Assembly: GCA_964019135.1 (NCBI GenBank)
Contig: OZ025255.1
Coordinates: 20,995,708-21,059,707, forward strand
Length of the DNA: 64,000 nucleotides
Source of the DNA: Arenicola marina
Lineage: Eukaryota > Annelida > Polychaeta > Arenicolidae
Reading direction: 5' to 3'
This document shows, in pieces, positions 46,855 to 58,000 of the stretch (the first letter of the stretch is position 1; each line of letters starts with the position of its first letter). The translations under genes and the position numbers were made by a program. The notes under the pieces were generated by a model. The model saw only the letters and a list, made by a program, of their open reading frames with translations. It was not told the DNA's origin and ran no database searches.

Positions 46855-47760
46855 CCCTGATATCCCAATTTGATCTCTAATATCCAGATTTGACCGTCGG
46901 ATCCAGATTTGACCCTTCAGATCCAGATTTGATCCCTCAGATCCAGATTTGACCTCTCAGATCCAGATTGACCCCTCAGATCCAGATTTGACCCTTCAGA
47001 TCCAGATTTGACCCTCAGATCCAGATTTGACCCTTCAGATCCAGATTTGACCCTTCAGATCCAGATTTGATCCCTCAGATCCAGATTTGATCCCTCAGAT
47101 CCAGATTTGACCTTTCAGATCCAGATTGACCCCTCAGATCCAGATTTGACCCTCAGATCCAGATTTGATCCTTCAGATCCAGATTGGACCTCTCAGATCC
47201 AGATTGGACCTCTCAGATCCATATTGACCCCTCAGATTCAGATTTGACCCTTCAGATCCAGATTTGATCCCTCAGATCCAGATTTGACCTCTCAGATCCA
47301 GATTGACCCCTCAGATCCAGATTTGACCCTCAGATCCAGATTTGACCCTTCAGATCCAGATTTGACCCTTCAGATCCAGATTTGATCCCTCAGATCCAGA
47401 TTTGACCGTCGGATCCAGATTTGACCCTTCAGATCCAGATTTGATCCCTCAGATCCAGATTTGACCTCTTAGATCCATATGGACCCCTCAGATCCAGATT
47501 TGATCCTCAGATCCAGATTTGATCCTTCAGATCCAGATTGGACCTCTCAGATCCAGATTTGACCTCTCAGATCCATATTGAGCCCTCAGATCCAGATTTG
47601 ACCCTCAGATCCAGATTTGATCCTTCAGATCCACATTGGACCTCTCAGATCCAGAATTGACCTCTCAAATCCAGATTGATCCCTCAGATCCAGATATCAT
47701 TCACAGACGCCTATTTTGCCTCTCAGATCCAGATTGACCTCTCAGCTCCCTATTCGACCT
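46855..47760 (+). repeat. Satellite block 3, about 20-21-bp units
   Basis: About 40 copies of CTCAGATCCAGATTTGACCC with one-base length changes. The array decays gradually to about 48200. Confidence 0.92.
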
Positions 47761-48447
47761 GGACATCCACATTTGCCCTCTTAGGTCCGGAGTAGTAATC
47801 TGGCATCCCCACTAGACCCGTCAGACCCAGTTTTAATTTGTGGGATCCAGATTGGACTCATATGATTCTTATTGACTCCCTCATAACCTGATGGTAGCCG
47901 CCAGATAGAGATTTGACAACTAGGATGCAGACTGACCCGTCGCATCCCTATTTGACCTTCAAATCCCGATTGGACCTTGGTGATCCTGATTGAACATTGC
48001 TAATCCAGATTGAACCCAACGAAACCAGCTTTGACCCGTCGTATACCAATGTGTCCCACGGATCCCGTTTCGAACCGTCGAATTCGACCCTGCACATCTC
48101 GATTTGTCCCACACAACCCTAATCGACCCATCAGATCCCTATTGGTCCCACGAATCCTGATTAGAGCTCCCGCATCCCTATTCGAACACCCTGCGGACCC
48201 TCACTTGCGGAAGACAACCCAAGGCATCCTCGATACACGCCTCATCACTTCACAGGGGTGATTTGTTTAGTCCTCTAATGAATGACCAGTGGCCATGGTG
48301 CTGGCTTCCCAACGCACACCCCCAGGAAATCCGGAAACAAAATTTGTGCAAAATTTCACAAAAATGTCATGCAGCGGCAACGTAAGAGACGACCTCGGGC
48401 AACAATACACACCATTTGGGCCACTAACTTTTTACTTTTACCGTCAT
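47761..48447. other. Decayed satellite and unique spacer
   Basis: GATCC.GATT(G/T)GACC words become rare after 47800. No gene recognised. Confidence 0.5.
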
Positions 48448-49123
48448 TACCGTTTGCTTAATAGCGACGCTGGAGAGACGGGACTGGTTTGAAAGGACGG
48501 GCAAACGTCGACTTTGGTGAGGAATCCGCATTCGCTTCTAGCCTGGTACGCTTAGTTTTGATGCTGGAGGGCTCGGTAATTCAGCAATGACGAGTCCGAG
48601 AACAGGCATTAGGGCGGGACCAAGCACACGTAGAATGTCGGGATTTGGCCGAATTCACTCAAAATGGCGCCCTCTATCTGGGAAAACAGCCCGCGTTGAA
48701 CAACAGCCGTTAGATTGTGCTATTCCAGCATCCGCATCGTAGAGGTCCAATTTGGGCCAAATTGCGCTTTCAGCGAGCCCAATACGGCTTTCAGTGGGCA
48801 GTGTGGGCTAGAACGCCTTCGGATATCGGCATTATTGAGCCCAAATTGGCCATTGAAGGCCATGTTTAGCCCAAATTGGCCGCTGAAGGCCGTAATTATT
48901 CCAATTTGCCCGTTTTTTAGCGCTATTTAGCCCACGTTGTTCGTTCAAGAAGCTGTTTAACCCAATATGCCCACTGAAGGCATCATGTAGCCAGCATGAG
49001 GCAAAATCAGCTTATAGTATGTGTGTTTCTGCATGTCATCGCCTGTACCATAGTTTCGGCGCATAAATGGTGAAATGAAGATGAAGTCACTTCTGTCAGT
49101 ACCTCAGCCTACGACTGTCTTGT

Positions 49124-49372
49124 TTATTTGTGTATAATTAGATTATTTTTTCTGCATAGTCATCTTGTTATTTGTTGACATTCTGCTGTGTCAAACTGCA
49201 TCAAATTGCTAATGTCATTTCAGCTAACAGTTGGACGTTGGCTTACATGATATATCCTAATGTGTCTATATTTGCACTTTTATTGTTGCAGTTTCACGTT
49301 AAATAAACCAAAAGAACTGTGACTCAAAGAAGAATTGTGGTACACTAATTCGAACAACCGACTTATAGCACA
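49124..49372 (+). repeat. 3' LTR of BEL/Pao, right piece
   Basis: Matches 30438-30685 of the 5' LTR, apart from a few substitutions and loss of a short segment near 49250. It ends TTATAGCACA and is followed by the target copy TGTAC. Confidence 0.92.
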
Positions 49373-49504
49373 TGTACTCTTCCGGAAGAGCTAGACTTTG
49401 AAAGAGACGAATCGGCCTTAAAGTTGCCATCTGTGTTAATTTGCGAGAGGCCGCTCAACCAACAACACCGGTCAAAACGAGCACGCCGGAAGTTGATTAC
49501 AAAA

Positions 49505-49575
49505 AACGAAGCTACTGCGCATGCTCCGAGGTAATTCCAGCACGGTACAATCTCAGACCGTGACACCGGCCCCAA
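49505..49575 (-). repeat. Inverted copy of the 25-kb dispersed repeat
   Basis: Its reverse complement shows GCCGGTGTCACGGTCTGA and TACCGTGCTGGAATTACC, as at 25068-25110. Confidence 0.7.
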
Positions 49576-49639
49576 CCACTTGAGAGGGAGACCCCCACAA
49601 CATCCGCGGGGTGGGGTGGCACACTAACCGGATATGACA

Positions 49640-49925
49640 CCAGGCCAGGGAGGGGCGGTGCGGACCGGGATGTGGCCAGGGTACTCCCGAGGGGTGGGGA
49701 GCAGAAGCTCTGATGGTGCCAGGGTGTCCCAGGGGGGTGGGGCGGGCCCTATACAGGTTAGATAGATCGGGATGTGGCCAGGGTGCTCCCAGGGGGGTGG
49801 GGCGGGCCCTATGAAGGTTAGATAGAGCGGGATGTGGCCAGGGTACTCCCAGGGGTGGGGCGGGCCCTATGAAGGTTAGATAGAGCGGCATGGGGCCAGG
49901 GTACACCCAAGGGAGGGGGGGGACC
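49640..49925 (+). repeat. 60-bp GC-rich minisatellite, about 4-5 copies
   Basis: Units with GGGATGTGGCCAGGGT, then GGGGCGGGCCCTATGAAGGT and TAGATAGAGC. The word GGATGTGGCCAGGGTG also occurs at 25025, beside the related dispersed repeat. Confidence 0.85.
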
Positions 49926-49929
49926 CAGG

Positions 49930-50679
49930 CTTTACTTATATAAAGAGGGGAAGACTGGTGGGATGGAAAAAAGAGATGATCAGAGACTGACTGACTGCAT
50001 GGATTTATAAAAAGAAATAAACTCAAGGAATGGAATACATTGTTGAATCTCTATGTTAAAGTGGTGTCGCGAACGAAAGTGTCCGGAGTCAAGAACCTCA
50101 CACTATTTATGAAACCCCAAGCTATAGCACATTGCTATGTGAAAAAATCTATATCTGTTGCTCAGTCCCAACATCCAATGAATGTCAATACCTACATTGT
50201 ATTGTATTGCAAACTTGCGCAAGAGCTGCGAGCTGCAAGAGCTGCTGTAGAAAAGAGTATTTCTGAAATTTGTATGCTAAGCCAAATTCGTAAGAATTTT
50301 GTTTCTTTTTTGTGCTTAGAAAGCTGTATGCAAGAATTTCTAATCAAGCAGCACAAAATTACTGTATTATAGTTATCCTGACTTCAAGATTTAAAATGAC
50401 ATGCAATACCTGTTTACTTGTATACTATTTAGTTTTCATGTTTTATTGCTCCGTGCGCATGCAATCCATACAATAAATACATCTAATAGATGTAATAAAT
50501 ACAGCAGCATAGTCAGGCTTGAACTCTATCAGCTATAGTCGTGGCTTTTAACTAACGCCTTTATATTTAGGTACGTAACAATTAAGTACACAACATACAG
50601 CCAGACATTGATTTACTGTGGTAGGGAAATACCCACTTGGGCCGCTGGATGTTTCGGCCGCGGGAGGTCAGACAGGAGC
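49930..50679. other. Spacer, no confident gene
   Basis: An open frame of 110 codons at 50040-50372 (+) is Ser/Lys/Leu-rich with no family I recognise. The rest is AT-rich. Confidence 0.35.
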
Positions 50680-50834
50680 ACAGGCACAGTAAATCAGTGG
50701 AGGGGGGAGGCCGGTGGGGGGGGGGGGGGGCCCACAACGTATACTAAATACACGGTCTGTTTAGTATACGTTGTGGGGCCCCCTACCAACCCCCCCCCCC
50801 CCGGCCCCCCCCTCGACTGATTTACTGTGCCTGT
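50680..50834. mobile_element. 155-bp palindromic MITE-like hairpin
   Basis: The outer arms CAGGCACAGTAAATCAGT / ACTGATTTACTGTGCCTG (50681-50698, 50816-50833) and inner arms CCCACAACGTATACTAAA / TTTAGTATACGTTGTGGG (50731-50748, 50760-50777) are perfect inverses. Between them G and C runs also pair. Nearly the whole segment can fold into one hairpin with an 11-base loop. Confidence 0.85.
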
Positions 50835-51872
50835 GGACAGGAGGAAGAAGCTCTCCCCTAGATCACCCTGTATATAATTATGTGTGCCGCAAATATGTTT
50901 GCACCCGGTATATATTTGGCGAGATGAGAAATACGAACGGAAAAAAGGAGGATGGTACAGCGTTTATTATCATCAATTTGTACGTGCTCCGCCCGGGCCC
51001 CGCTCTCCCCTAAAACACCTGTGTCCAGCCAATTGGCCTGAAGCAACACAATAACCGTTTGATCGGTTCGCCCTTTCAACCTCCGCTTAATCACTAATCC
51101 CCTCCGCCTAATTGACTACAAACCATCCTAAAACCAAGTCGAAGGGTCTTACAATATTACAAGCAATTGTACCTGAAACCTTTTAGAACCAGTGGTTATC
51201 ATTGGACGTCGGTTAATCGTTACTACACCCAAGGACCAGATGATACACTGAGGACCTGATAGAAATGAATGAGCACACTTAGCGATTACACTATGTGCAC
51301 TGATGACTGAATAGCCGCCATACCACTTCCGAACACCATGCGATGTTTTGGAACATTTGATATATAGTGTTTATGTTTAGCTTTCGATCGCCCCAAACAC
51401 CTATTTATCAAAGTGAAGATATCGTCCATTATCAGACAGTAACAATGTAAGTCTAGGAGTATTGTCAGTGGGTTACATGTGCAGATGTCTCGCTATTGCT
51501 CTCATTATCGCTCAAAATGCGACGTGCCAATCCAGCACTCACTGGGTGCATTTCTATTTACGTTTGTTTGGGCTGAAAGACTTACTTGTTTGCATGCCGT
51601 ACACGAAAATCCAACTTATTTAGTATCCATTTGACCGAGATATATCCACTTCTGTCGAGGGCTGTTATTCAAATGACCAATATCGCCATTTGCGGCCTGC
51701 CGAATTCTCGTCGGCGAACCGAAATCTCGCGCCCGTGGCTGCCAGCCGGGGTGCGAGTAGCCCTGTTCATGGCCTCCAGGCTTGTCCGCTCGCAAGGAGA
51801 CGGGCAGGAGGGCCATGGAGTGCGAGCTCTGGCTAGCACAGGCCAGGGAAGAGCATAGGGATTGCCTGTTGT
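50835..51872. other. Spacer left of the DNA transposon
   Basis: Unique sequence. A GC-rich segment at 51690-51850 is open on both strands, but I recognise no protein. It could be a host exon disrupted by the transposon. Confidence 0.3.
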
Positions 51873-52150
51873 CGTTTGTGTCAGAATAAAAACGTAACAC
51901 TCACCATTTAAACATGTAGTTTCTTGTTCCATATACTTTTGTGAAGCATTCGTCGCTCATTAAAATGTTTGTCACGTTAATCGGCGCATTCATCTATCTT
52001 TCAAAGTGCTTGCTGAAGATTTCAAAGTTTTCTCCTGCCGCCATGATTCGATGCGCATGCGCGTACAAAACCACGTTTCTGTCTCGCGTCGCGCGACTTC
52101 CGCCGTGAACGGTATTTTTGTAAACAAAAGCACATGGTCAAGGTAAACAA
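51873..52150. repeat. Left terminal inverted repeat, 278 bp
   Basis: Starts CGTTTGTGTCAGAATAAAAA and ends CATGGTCAAGGTAAACAA. It contains a CpG-rich part with GCGCATGCGCGTAC and CTCGCGTCGCGCGAC. The helicase start lies 88 bp inside it, so it probably acts as promoter and 5' UTR as well as transposase binding site. Confidence 0.95.
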
Positions 52151-52238
52151 CAACACGTGTAAGCCATTATAAAAGTATTCAACATTATTTGGTCAATCGT
52201 TCATCGTTATCACTTATTTTTTACTGAAATCGTTAAAG

Positions 52239-54997
52239 ATGGATTTTGAAGGTTGTGTCACAACAGTTTTATCTGAATTGCGTGTGCCGTATTCTTTGAA
52301 AGCGGCCCAAAAGGAAGCTTTAGAACTTGTTTGTTCAAAGAAGCAGCACACATTTGTCGTCTTGCCCACTGGTTATGGGAAGAGCGATATTTACGGCCTT
52401 GCCCCGAAGATAATTCAGAAGGTGAGTTAAATATTTCTTGGGGGTTGCTAAGAGAACATACACATGAAGACTGACCATGAGGGGTCCAATCAATGAAAAG
52501 ATATAATTACAAGTAATGGGTTATATGGTAATTGTGAAAACAAGTATGAATTAAACAAATTCTGCTCCACTTTTAGCTTATAGTAATATAGATATATAGA
52601 GAGATCTATATATAAATGATTACAGCATTTGATTTTAACTTAACGATTTTTTAGTTTATCAACATGATGATCTTAATTGCTTAAAAACACAATCTTTTTC
52701 ATCTGTAGCTAAAGGAGGAGCCTGGGGCAAAGGTATTTGTCATCAGCCCCCTCCGTGTTTTGATGACAGACCAAGAGACCCGTTGGCGGGCAATGGGCAT
52801 ACGGTGCTATGTGTTGCGCCAACAGAAGGAAATGTCGGCAGATACCATCAAAGGTTCATATCATTTATTTTTTTCTTCAATGATTTATATTGTGATCACC
52901 AAGAGTCTCCATGCAAGAGTATCAATGTCACAAATGTTCCTGTAGTTATGCTTAGAAAAAAAACCGGATAGATATCAGGACAGTAATTGACATCAATATC
53001 ATTTATGCACTATTCATGAATTATTGATGAATTATTTATACTCGACCACTTCTTGAATGTTACATACTTAATATGCTCATTTGCGCTAACAACCATGTAC
53101 AAATATGAATGCATTGCAGAGGTACAAAATAAAAATGTAAATTCCTTCATTTCAGAGATCGAAGAAGGCAACTGGGACCTGCTTCTCTCCCCTCCTGAGT
53201 GTCTCTCAGTGACCCGGTGGCGCGATGTGCTGAGAAAGCACTACAAGAATATAGCTGTTGTGTGCTTCGACGAGGTGCACTGCCTGATCGACTGGTATGT
53301 ACACTGTATTGCGGCTACTGGTTTTCCTGGTTTCAGTGCAGAATACTAATATGGCAGGCTACTGAAGAATAAATGCTAAATATATAACAGAAGATGAGTC
53401 TCATCGGTATTTTAAGAAGTAAACATGTTCCTTCCTCTTTCTCGATCCCTCTCTCCCCACTCCCTCGCTCTCCGTCCCTCTCTCTCTTTTCCCCCCTTCC
53501 TATCTCTCTCTAACTTGCATATTTTATCAAGTTTGCAATTTAATGTCTCTTTCCACAGGGGGGAGTCCTTTCGACCACAATACGCCCAATCTGCACAAGT
53601 CCGTGGCCTTCTGACCAGTGCCACAGTCCTCCTAATGACCGCCACAGCCACTGTCGAGTTGCAAAAGGCCATCGTGGCTAAGCTGAGCATGCAGCTCGAG
53701 CAATTTAAAACAATTGCACTTGTACCAAACAGGTAAGCAAGTGACATAATATCATTATACATAAAAGCAACATACGTCATAATATATCCTGTGCGTCTTC
53801 TCCAAAGTTAATGAGAGTCCTCGGTACGTACAATGGAACCATTAACTACTCATAGTAACAAGACATGCAGTACACATAGGCTTAATTATAAAAAAAACCT
53901 TGGTTCCTAAGTAGTGTTATTATTTACCGACAGGCCTAACATCTACCTGGATTTGAGTGACAAGAAACCGACGTCAATCAGTGATCTGCGATGGTACACT
54001 GATATACTAAAAGAGCAAACAACGGACAGCCCAAAGTGCATCATCTTTGTAAAGTATGTATGATAAATGTGTTTTTTCTCTTGTACTTTTAAGACAATTT
54101 ACAAGCTAACCAAATACAGATATTTCCGATGTAGCAAGCACAATTAAATGAACTGTTAAATACATAATATAAAAATATTATGTGTATGCCACAACCAGGT
54201 TACTTAATCAGAGGCGCCCAGTTTGTAAATGATGTTATCAGCACTATATTCTATCACATAATACAAACTCGATCACAAGACAGATTCCGAATGCTCACTA
54301 CTGCATTGCACAAGACAATTAATTCGATATACAATAAGCACTTGACTGACTGACCTCGACAGTATTGATGACTACGAGTAAGATGCAAGTTTCGCCAAAC
54401 ATATAACGCTGTTATTTTATGTGTAATAACCTTTTATAATACAGGAGTCAAAACGACATGCTCGAGTTGTTCGAGCATTTCGTGGAAAATCTGGGAAAAC
54501 TCTACTGGCAAGGTCCCGCCGGAGCACCAGGCGACTGCTTGGTAGAGATGTTCTTCGCGCAATTGGATGCGATATCCCAAGTCGAACTCCCAAGTCAGTT
54601 CAAGAAGTCGGACTCGAAATGTCGCTGTCTTATAGCGACCGTAGCCTTCGGAATGGGAGTACAGATACCGGATGTGCAATACATTGTCCACTGGGGTCCA
54701 CCAAAAAACATGCTGGAGTACTGGCAGGAGATTGGAAGGGCCGGCCGTGATGGGCGACAAAGTAAAGCAGTCATGTATCTGCCGCCATACTCCGTCCGGA
54801 AGGACAGGATGGACGAACCATTGCTGGCGTTTGTGGCAAAGAAAGACTGCCTGCGCAAGCTTGCACTGCAGCATCTAAAGGTGGGTCAGGTGACTGACGA
54901 TGATGTCCGCAATTGCTGTGGCGGCGTCGACTGCTGCCGAGTTTGTGCGGATGCGGCCAAGGAGAAGCCAGGTTCGACGGGAGCAGGTCAAGACTAG
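52239..54997 (+). CDS. RecQ-type DExH helicase of the transposon (six exons, 437 aa)
   Basis: ATP-dependent DNA helicase of superfamily 2. Exons: 52239-52421, 52709-52853, 53156-53294, 53559-53732, 53934-54053, 54445-54997. All introns are GT-AG and all phases match (0,1,2,2,2), giving 1,314 nt with the stop. Motifs in order: Q-like PYSLKAAQKEAL, Walker A LPTGYGKS, Ia VFVISPLRVLMTDQ, DExH box CFDEVHCLIDWGESFRP, motif III LLMTATAT, then motifs V and VI IATVAFGMG and YWQEIGRAGRDG. A C-terminal Cys cluster (NCCGGVDCCRVCADAA) resembles the RecQ zinc-binding region; no WH or HRDC domain follows. It is complete, so it may be active. In transposition it could unwind donor ends or help process replication intermediates; this is inference. 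The start is the first ATG after the TIR. Confidence 0.92.
53416..53515 (+). repeat. CT-rich tract in helicase intron 3
   Basis: A long pyrimidine run (CTCTCTCC, CCTCGCTCTCC) about 45 to 140 bases before the acceptor at 53558. It may strengthen splicing or be simple repeat growth. Confidence 0.6.
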
Positions 54998-55008
54998 CCA
55001 AGACTAGT

Positions 55009-58000
55009 CTACACACGTCGCTGACGCTGACGCTCCGCCGTCTCAGCTTGTATGTCCGTGTACATGTCAATGAGGTCGCATTGCCTCCTCAGGTAACGTC
55101 CGAGTTGAAACGGCCTTTGGACTGCCACAGGTGGTATGGCGGGCAAGCCTGGCTCACGCCGGTCTCGGACGAACTTTAGCAGCTGATTGTCCCTGAATGA
55201 GTCAAGGAACTTGACCAGCTGGGCTTTGTTAACGCCCTTGGCGCTGTGATGGGTGTCGTCAGCAAAGTCGCGATCGCACACTGCCGCAGCAAAAAGCCTT
55301 TCGAGCTCCTTGTCATACCCGCCGATCATTTTGGCGCATCGCTCGATCTGCGTCGATGTATAGCGACCACGTGCCGCTTTGATCATCTCTGAAATACGCG
55401 CAGAAGCAATCGATCCTCAGTTTAGTATCATCGTATCAAAGAAATAATTAGTCACTTAAGAGAGTCATTTCTAGCATCGCTGTAGTTGACATTTGACTTG
55501 TATAAGACCTAGACATGTATGTCATCCATCCAAATATTGTATTGCAAATTGTATATATGTACCATGGGCGTTGTGCCCGAAGTACTGAACAAAACATTTA
55601 CTTACTTCCTTCACATACAGGTCAGTAAATGACCTAGTGATCTACCTATTCCCCACTTAAAATATATAGTATACAATGCTATAGCTGCTAGTCAGTGGCA
55701 TGGTTTATGTAAGTTTCAATAAGAACGTTTCGTGAATTTGTACATTACAGATCTATTTGAAAGTAAGGTCACCTTTGAATTGGTTGTTGAGGCATTCATT
55801 TTCCAAGTCCAATCCTTTGTTGCCGCCGGGTGTTCCGCTTTTGTTCACTAGGCGCTCCCAGGTTAGTTCATGGCGTATCCGCTGTGGCATCACGCCGCCC
55901 ACATCTGTTAAACAGAAAATGCAAATGCCATCAATGTGTAATAATGTGCCCGGGATCATCAAGAAATCCCCTGTTATTTACATGTGTTTTTACTTGTAGT
56001 AAAGGGACGGCGACTCAAAATGTAACGCGTATTTAAATTTCTATGTCAAACTGTTCAAGGTGTATATCTTACTGGCAAGGAAGCTATGAGCGATCCTTTT
56101 GTAGTGGGTGTGTCCTCGGCTCCACAGTTGGCCCATGTGAATCTTCCACATGGTCACCAGGGCAGCACCGTCGCCTTCCCGCACCATGTCCCGTCTAGCA
56201 AGATGAGTCAGTCCTTCGTGTAGGAGAGCGAGGTTGTGACTTAGGACCTCGTCGCTCTTGCCGTGTTGACAGATGACAGAACAGTACCACGAGTCTGAAA
56301 TGTCATTTAAGAACAAGTTTTATCACGCATCGAATGCAATTTATGAGAAGCTGGGTGGCTACTGTACGTAATGAAATCGCGGTGAAATAAAAGCATTCCA
56401 CTTGTGTACGCATATATTTGTCTGTGTCACCCACCAGGAATTTGATCCTCTTCTTGACCCACGCAGTCGGGATGATACCACTGGTATCGGGTGCAGTTGT
56501 CTGCAGCCTGGCACTCCACCATCATTTCACCAGGACGCCGCCGCTGGCACGTACAATATATGTACGAGGTGTCATCAGCGCAGGCAGGACTGCAAAACCA
56601 GTCGCCCTCTGGAACATCCTCTAGGGGCGGGCGGAGACACTGGAGGTGGTACCAGCTTCTACCGCAATCCGAGGCGCAACATTGCACCATGGCTCCATCC
56701 CGTTCTATAGTACAATACAAGATATTGTATATGCTTCGAGCTCAATATATGAACCTTGCAAATGCGGATTGTGGCCACTAAACGAGATGCGAGATGATTC
56801 ATAATCCACTGATGTCAATAGAAGCTGTATAGTTTTTATATCGCACAAATGCTACCCTGAAAAAGTTATATGAATGACAACAAATATTTACCTTCGTGAC
56901 ACCAACAGAAGGCGTAAACTTCCACGTCCGTGGCTGCTTCGTAGCCGTATGCTACAGCGCTGACGTCTTCCAAGGGCGGCTTGCGCCAGCACTTGTCCAC
57001 GATGGCTCTTGACATCTTCTCGAGCCATTTGGCCCTGTCCGCAGCGCTCTCCGGCAGATCGTTGGGGACGCTGTCCAAAGAGTCCATACCTTGCAACGAA
57101 CGGGAATATAAGTCAGTATAAGTCAGTATTATTAGTCAAACGGGAATATAAGTCAGTATAAGTCAGTGTGTGGTATTTGAAAGTGCACCCCTCGGAAAAT
57201 TCCGGTTCGATCCTAAGCAGAACGGGAATCAAACTCTGTAATATAGCATTTGTGCCCTTATTTGAAAAAAAAACTGCGATACATAGGTATATCGTAAACG
57301 TCCTTATGCATGATTCATTGTGTTTCTAATCGTGTCGATCAAGACCTTATGTTATTATAGAATTATTATACCGACGTGACCTAAAGTTATGGGTCTAGTA
57401 TGATATAAATGGGGCCACGCGACACAGGCATATTTGGAAAATGGACATCGACACAGATAATGACATTTAAGAAAAAAGAAGGCATTAAGCATAGCGGAAA
57501 AAGAAAATCAAAATTCGACATCGGACACTAGACCTCTCTTTAAGACCCCTTAAATTCCATTTTATCCTGTCTTAAAAATGAACATTTATTTGTCATTGTT
57601 GTTTTGTGCGCGCGCGCGGAAGAGATAAGATGCTTAATTATTCATTCATATAACAATGTAATAACATAACATACACGTAAAATATGAACGTAATAACATA
57701 ACATAACACTAAAATATGAAGCACATGAACTGCAACAACGTAATAACATAGCATAACACGTAAAATATGAAGTCATGAACTGTGACAAGGTAATAAACTA
57801 TAACATCCAGGGGCGACCCGGTGGGAGGGGATGGGTGCTCTCCAAATTTTTGCGGCCGGGGGGGGGGGGGGGTAGTTGCTCCTTGAATGCGACCGGGAGG
57901 GGGATGGAGTGCCTATTTTTCATCAATAAGGGCCATTTGCTAAAAAAAGCTCGACTTTAACAGTGTATGTTCAACTTCCCAAATGGGGGGGGGGTGCAAC

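Larger units (their letters stand above)
43703..49122 (+). repeat. Unit 3, enlarged by internal satellites
   Basis: The 5' half (43703 to about 45690) aligns with units 1 and 2 but drifts after about 44840. The 3' half resumes at about 48448 and matches 40220-40880. Between them lie three satellite blocks and degenerate sequence. A 115-bp stretch is duplicated in tandem at its start (43705 and 43820). Confidence 0.85.
37900..49123. mobile_element. 11.2-kb insert in the 3' LTR, made of tandem 2.79-kb units and satellites
   Basis: The left end starts ACTGACAGAAGT and the right end has the inverse ACTTCTGTCAGT at 49089-49100 followed by 22 more bases. It contains no protein-coding gene that I can recognise. 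The unit junctions are head to tail (TGTCTTG joined to TTTGTTTTTT). A small hairpin CAGCCTACGGCTG lies just before each unit end. This could be a non-autonomous rolling-circle (Helitron/Helentron-like) element inserted as a tandem, or a satellite-bearing DNA element. Class uncertain. Confidence 0.72.
30216..49372 (+). mobile_element. BEL/Pao LTR retrotransposon carrying an 11.2-kb nested insert
   Basis: Two LTRs starting TGTAAAAG and ending TTATAGCACA enclose gag-pol. TGTAC occurs immediately before the 5' LTR (30211-30215) and immediately after the 3' LTR (49373-49377), a perfect 5-bp target duplication. The 3' LTR is split between 37899 and about 49123. Without that insert the element would be about 7.9 kb. 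The BEL order gag, protease, RT, RNase H, integrase is followed. I see no envelope gene. Confidence 0.93.

Noticed and set aside
30216..49372. An endogenous infectious retrovirus
   Set aside because: No envelope frame between integrase and the 3' LTR; RNase H, integrase and Gag features are those of BEL/Pao retrotransposons.
51586..51858. A 90-codon frame left of the transposon as a gene
   Set aside because: Open on both strands because of GC content; no recognisable motif. Kept only as a remark in the spacer entry.
52239..54997. A host RecQ/BLM gene captured between TIRs by chance
   Set aside because: The gene starts right inside one TIR and stops 11 bp from the transposase stop, lacks WH/HRDC extensions, and therefore looks like an integral part of the element.
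56402..56781. Plus-strand frames across 56.4-56.8 kb
   Set aside because: They are shadows of the minus-strand PHD-finger exons, which have matching splice sites and cysteine spacing.
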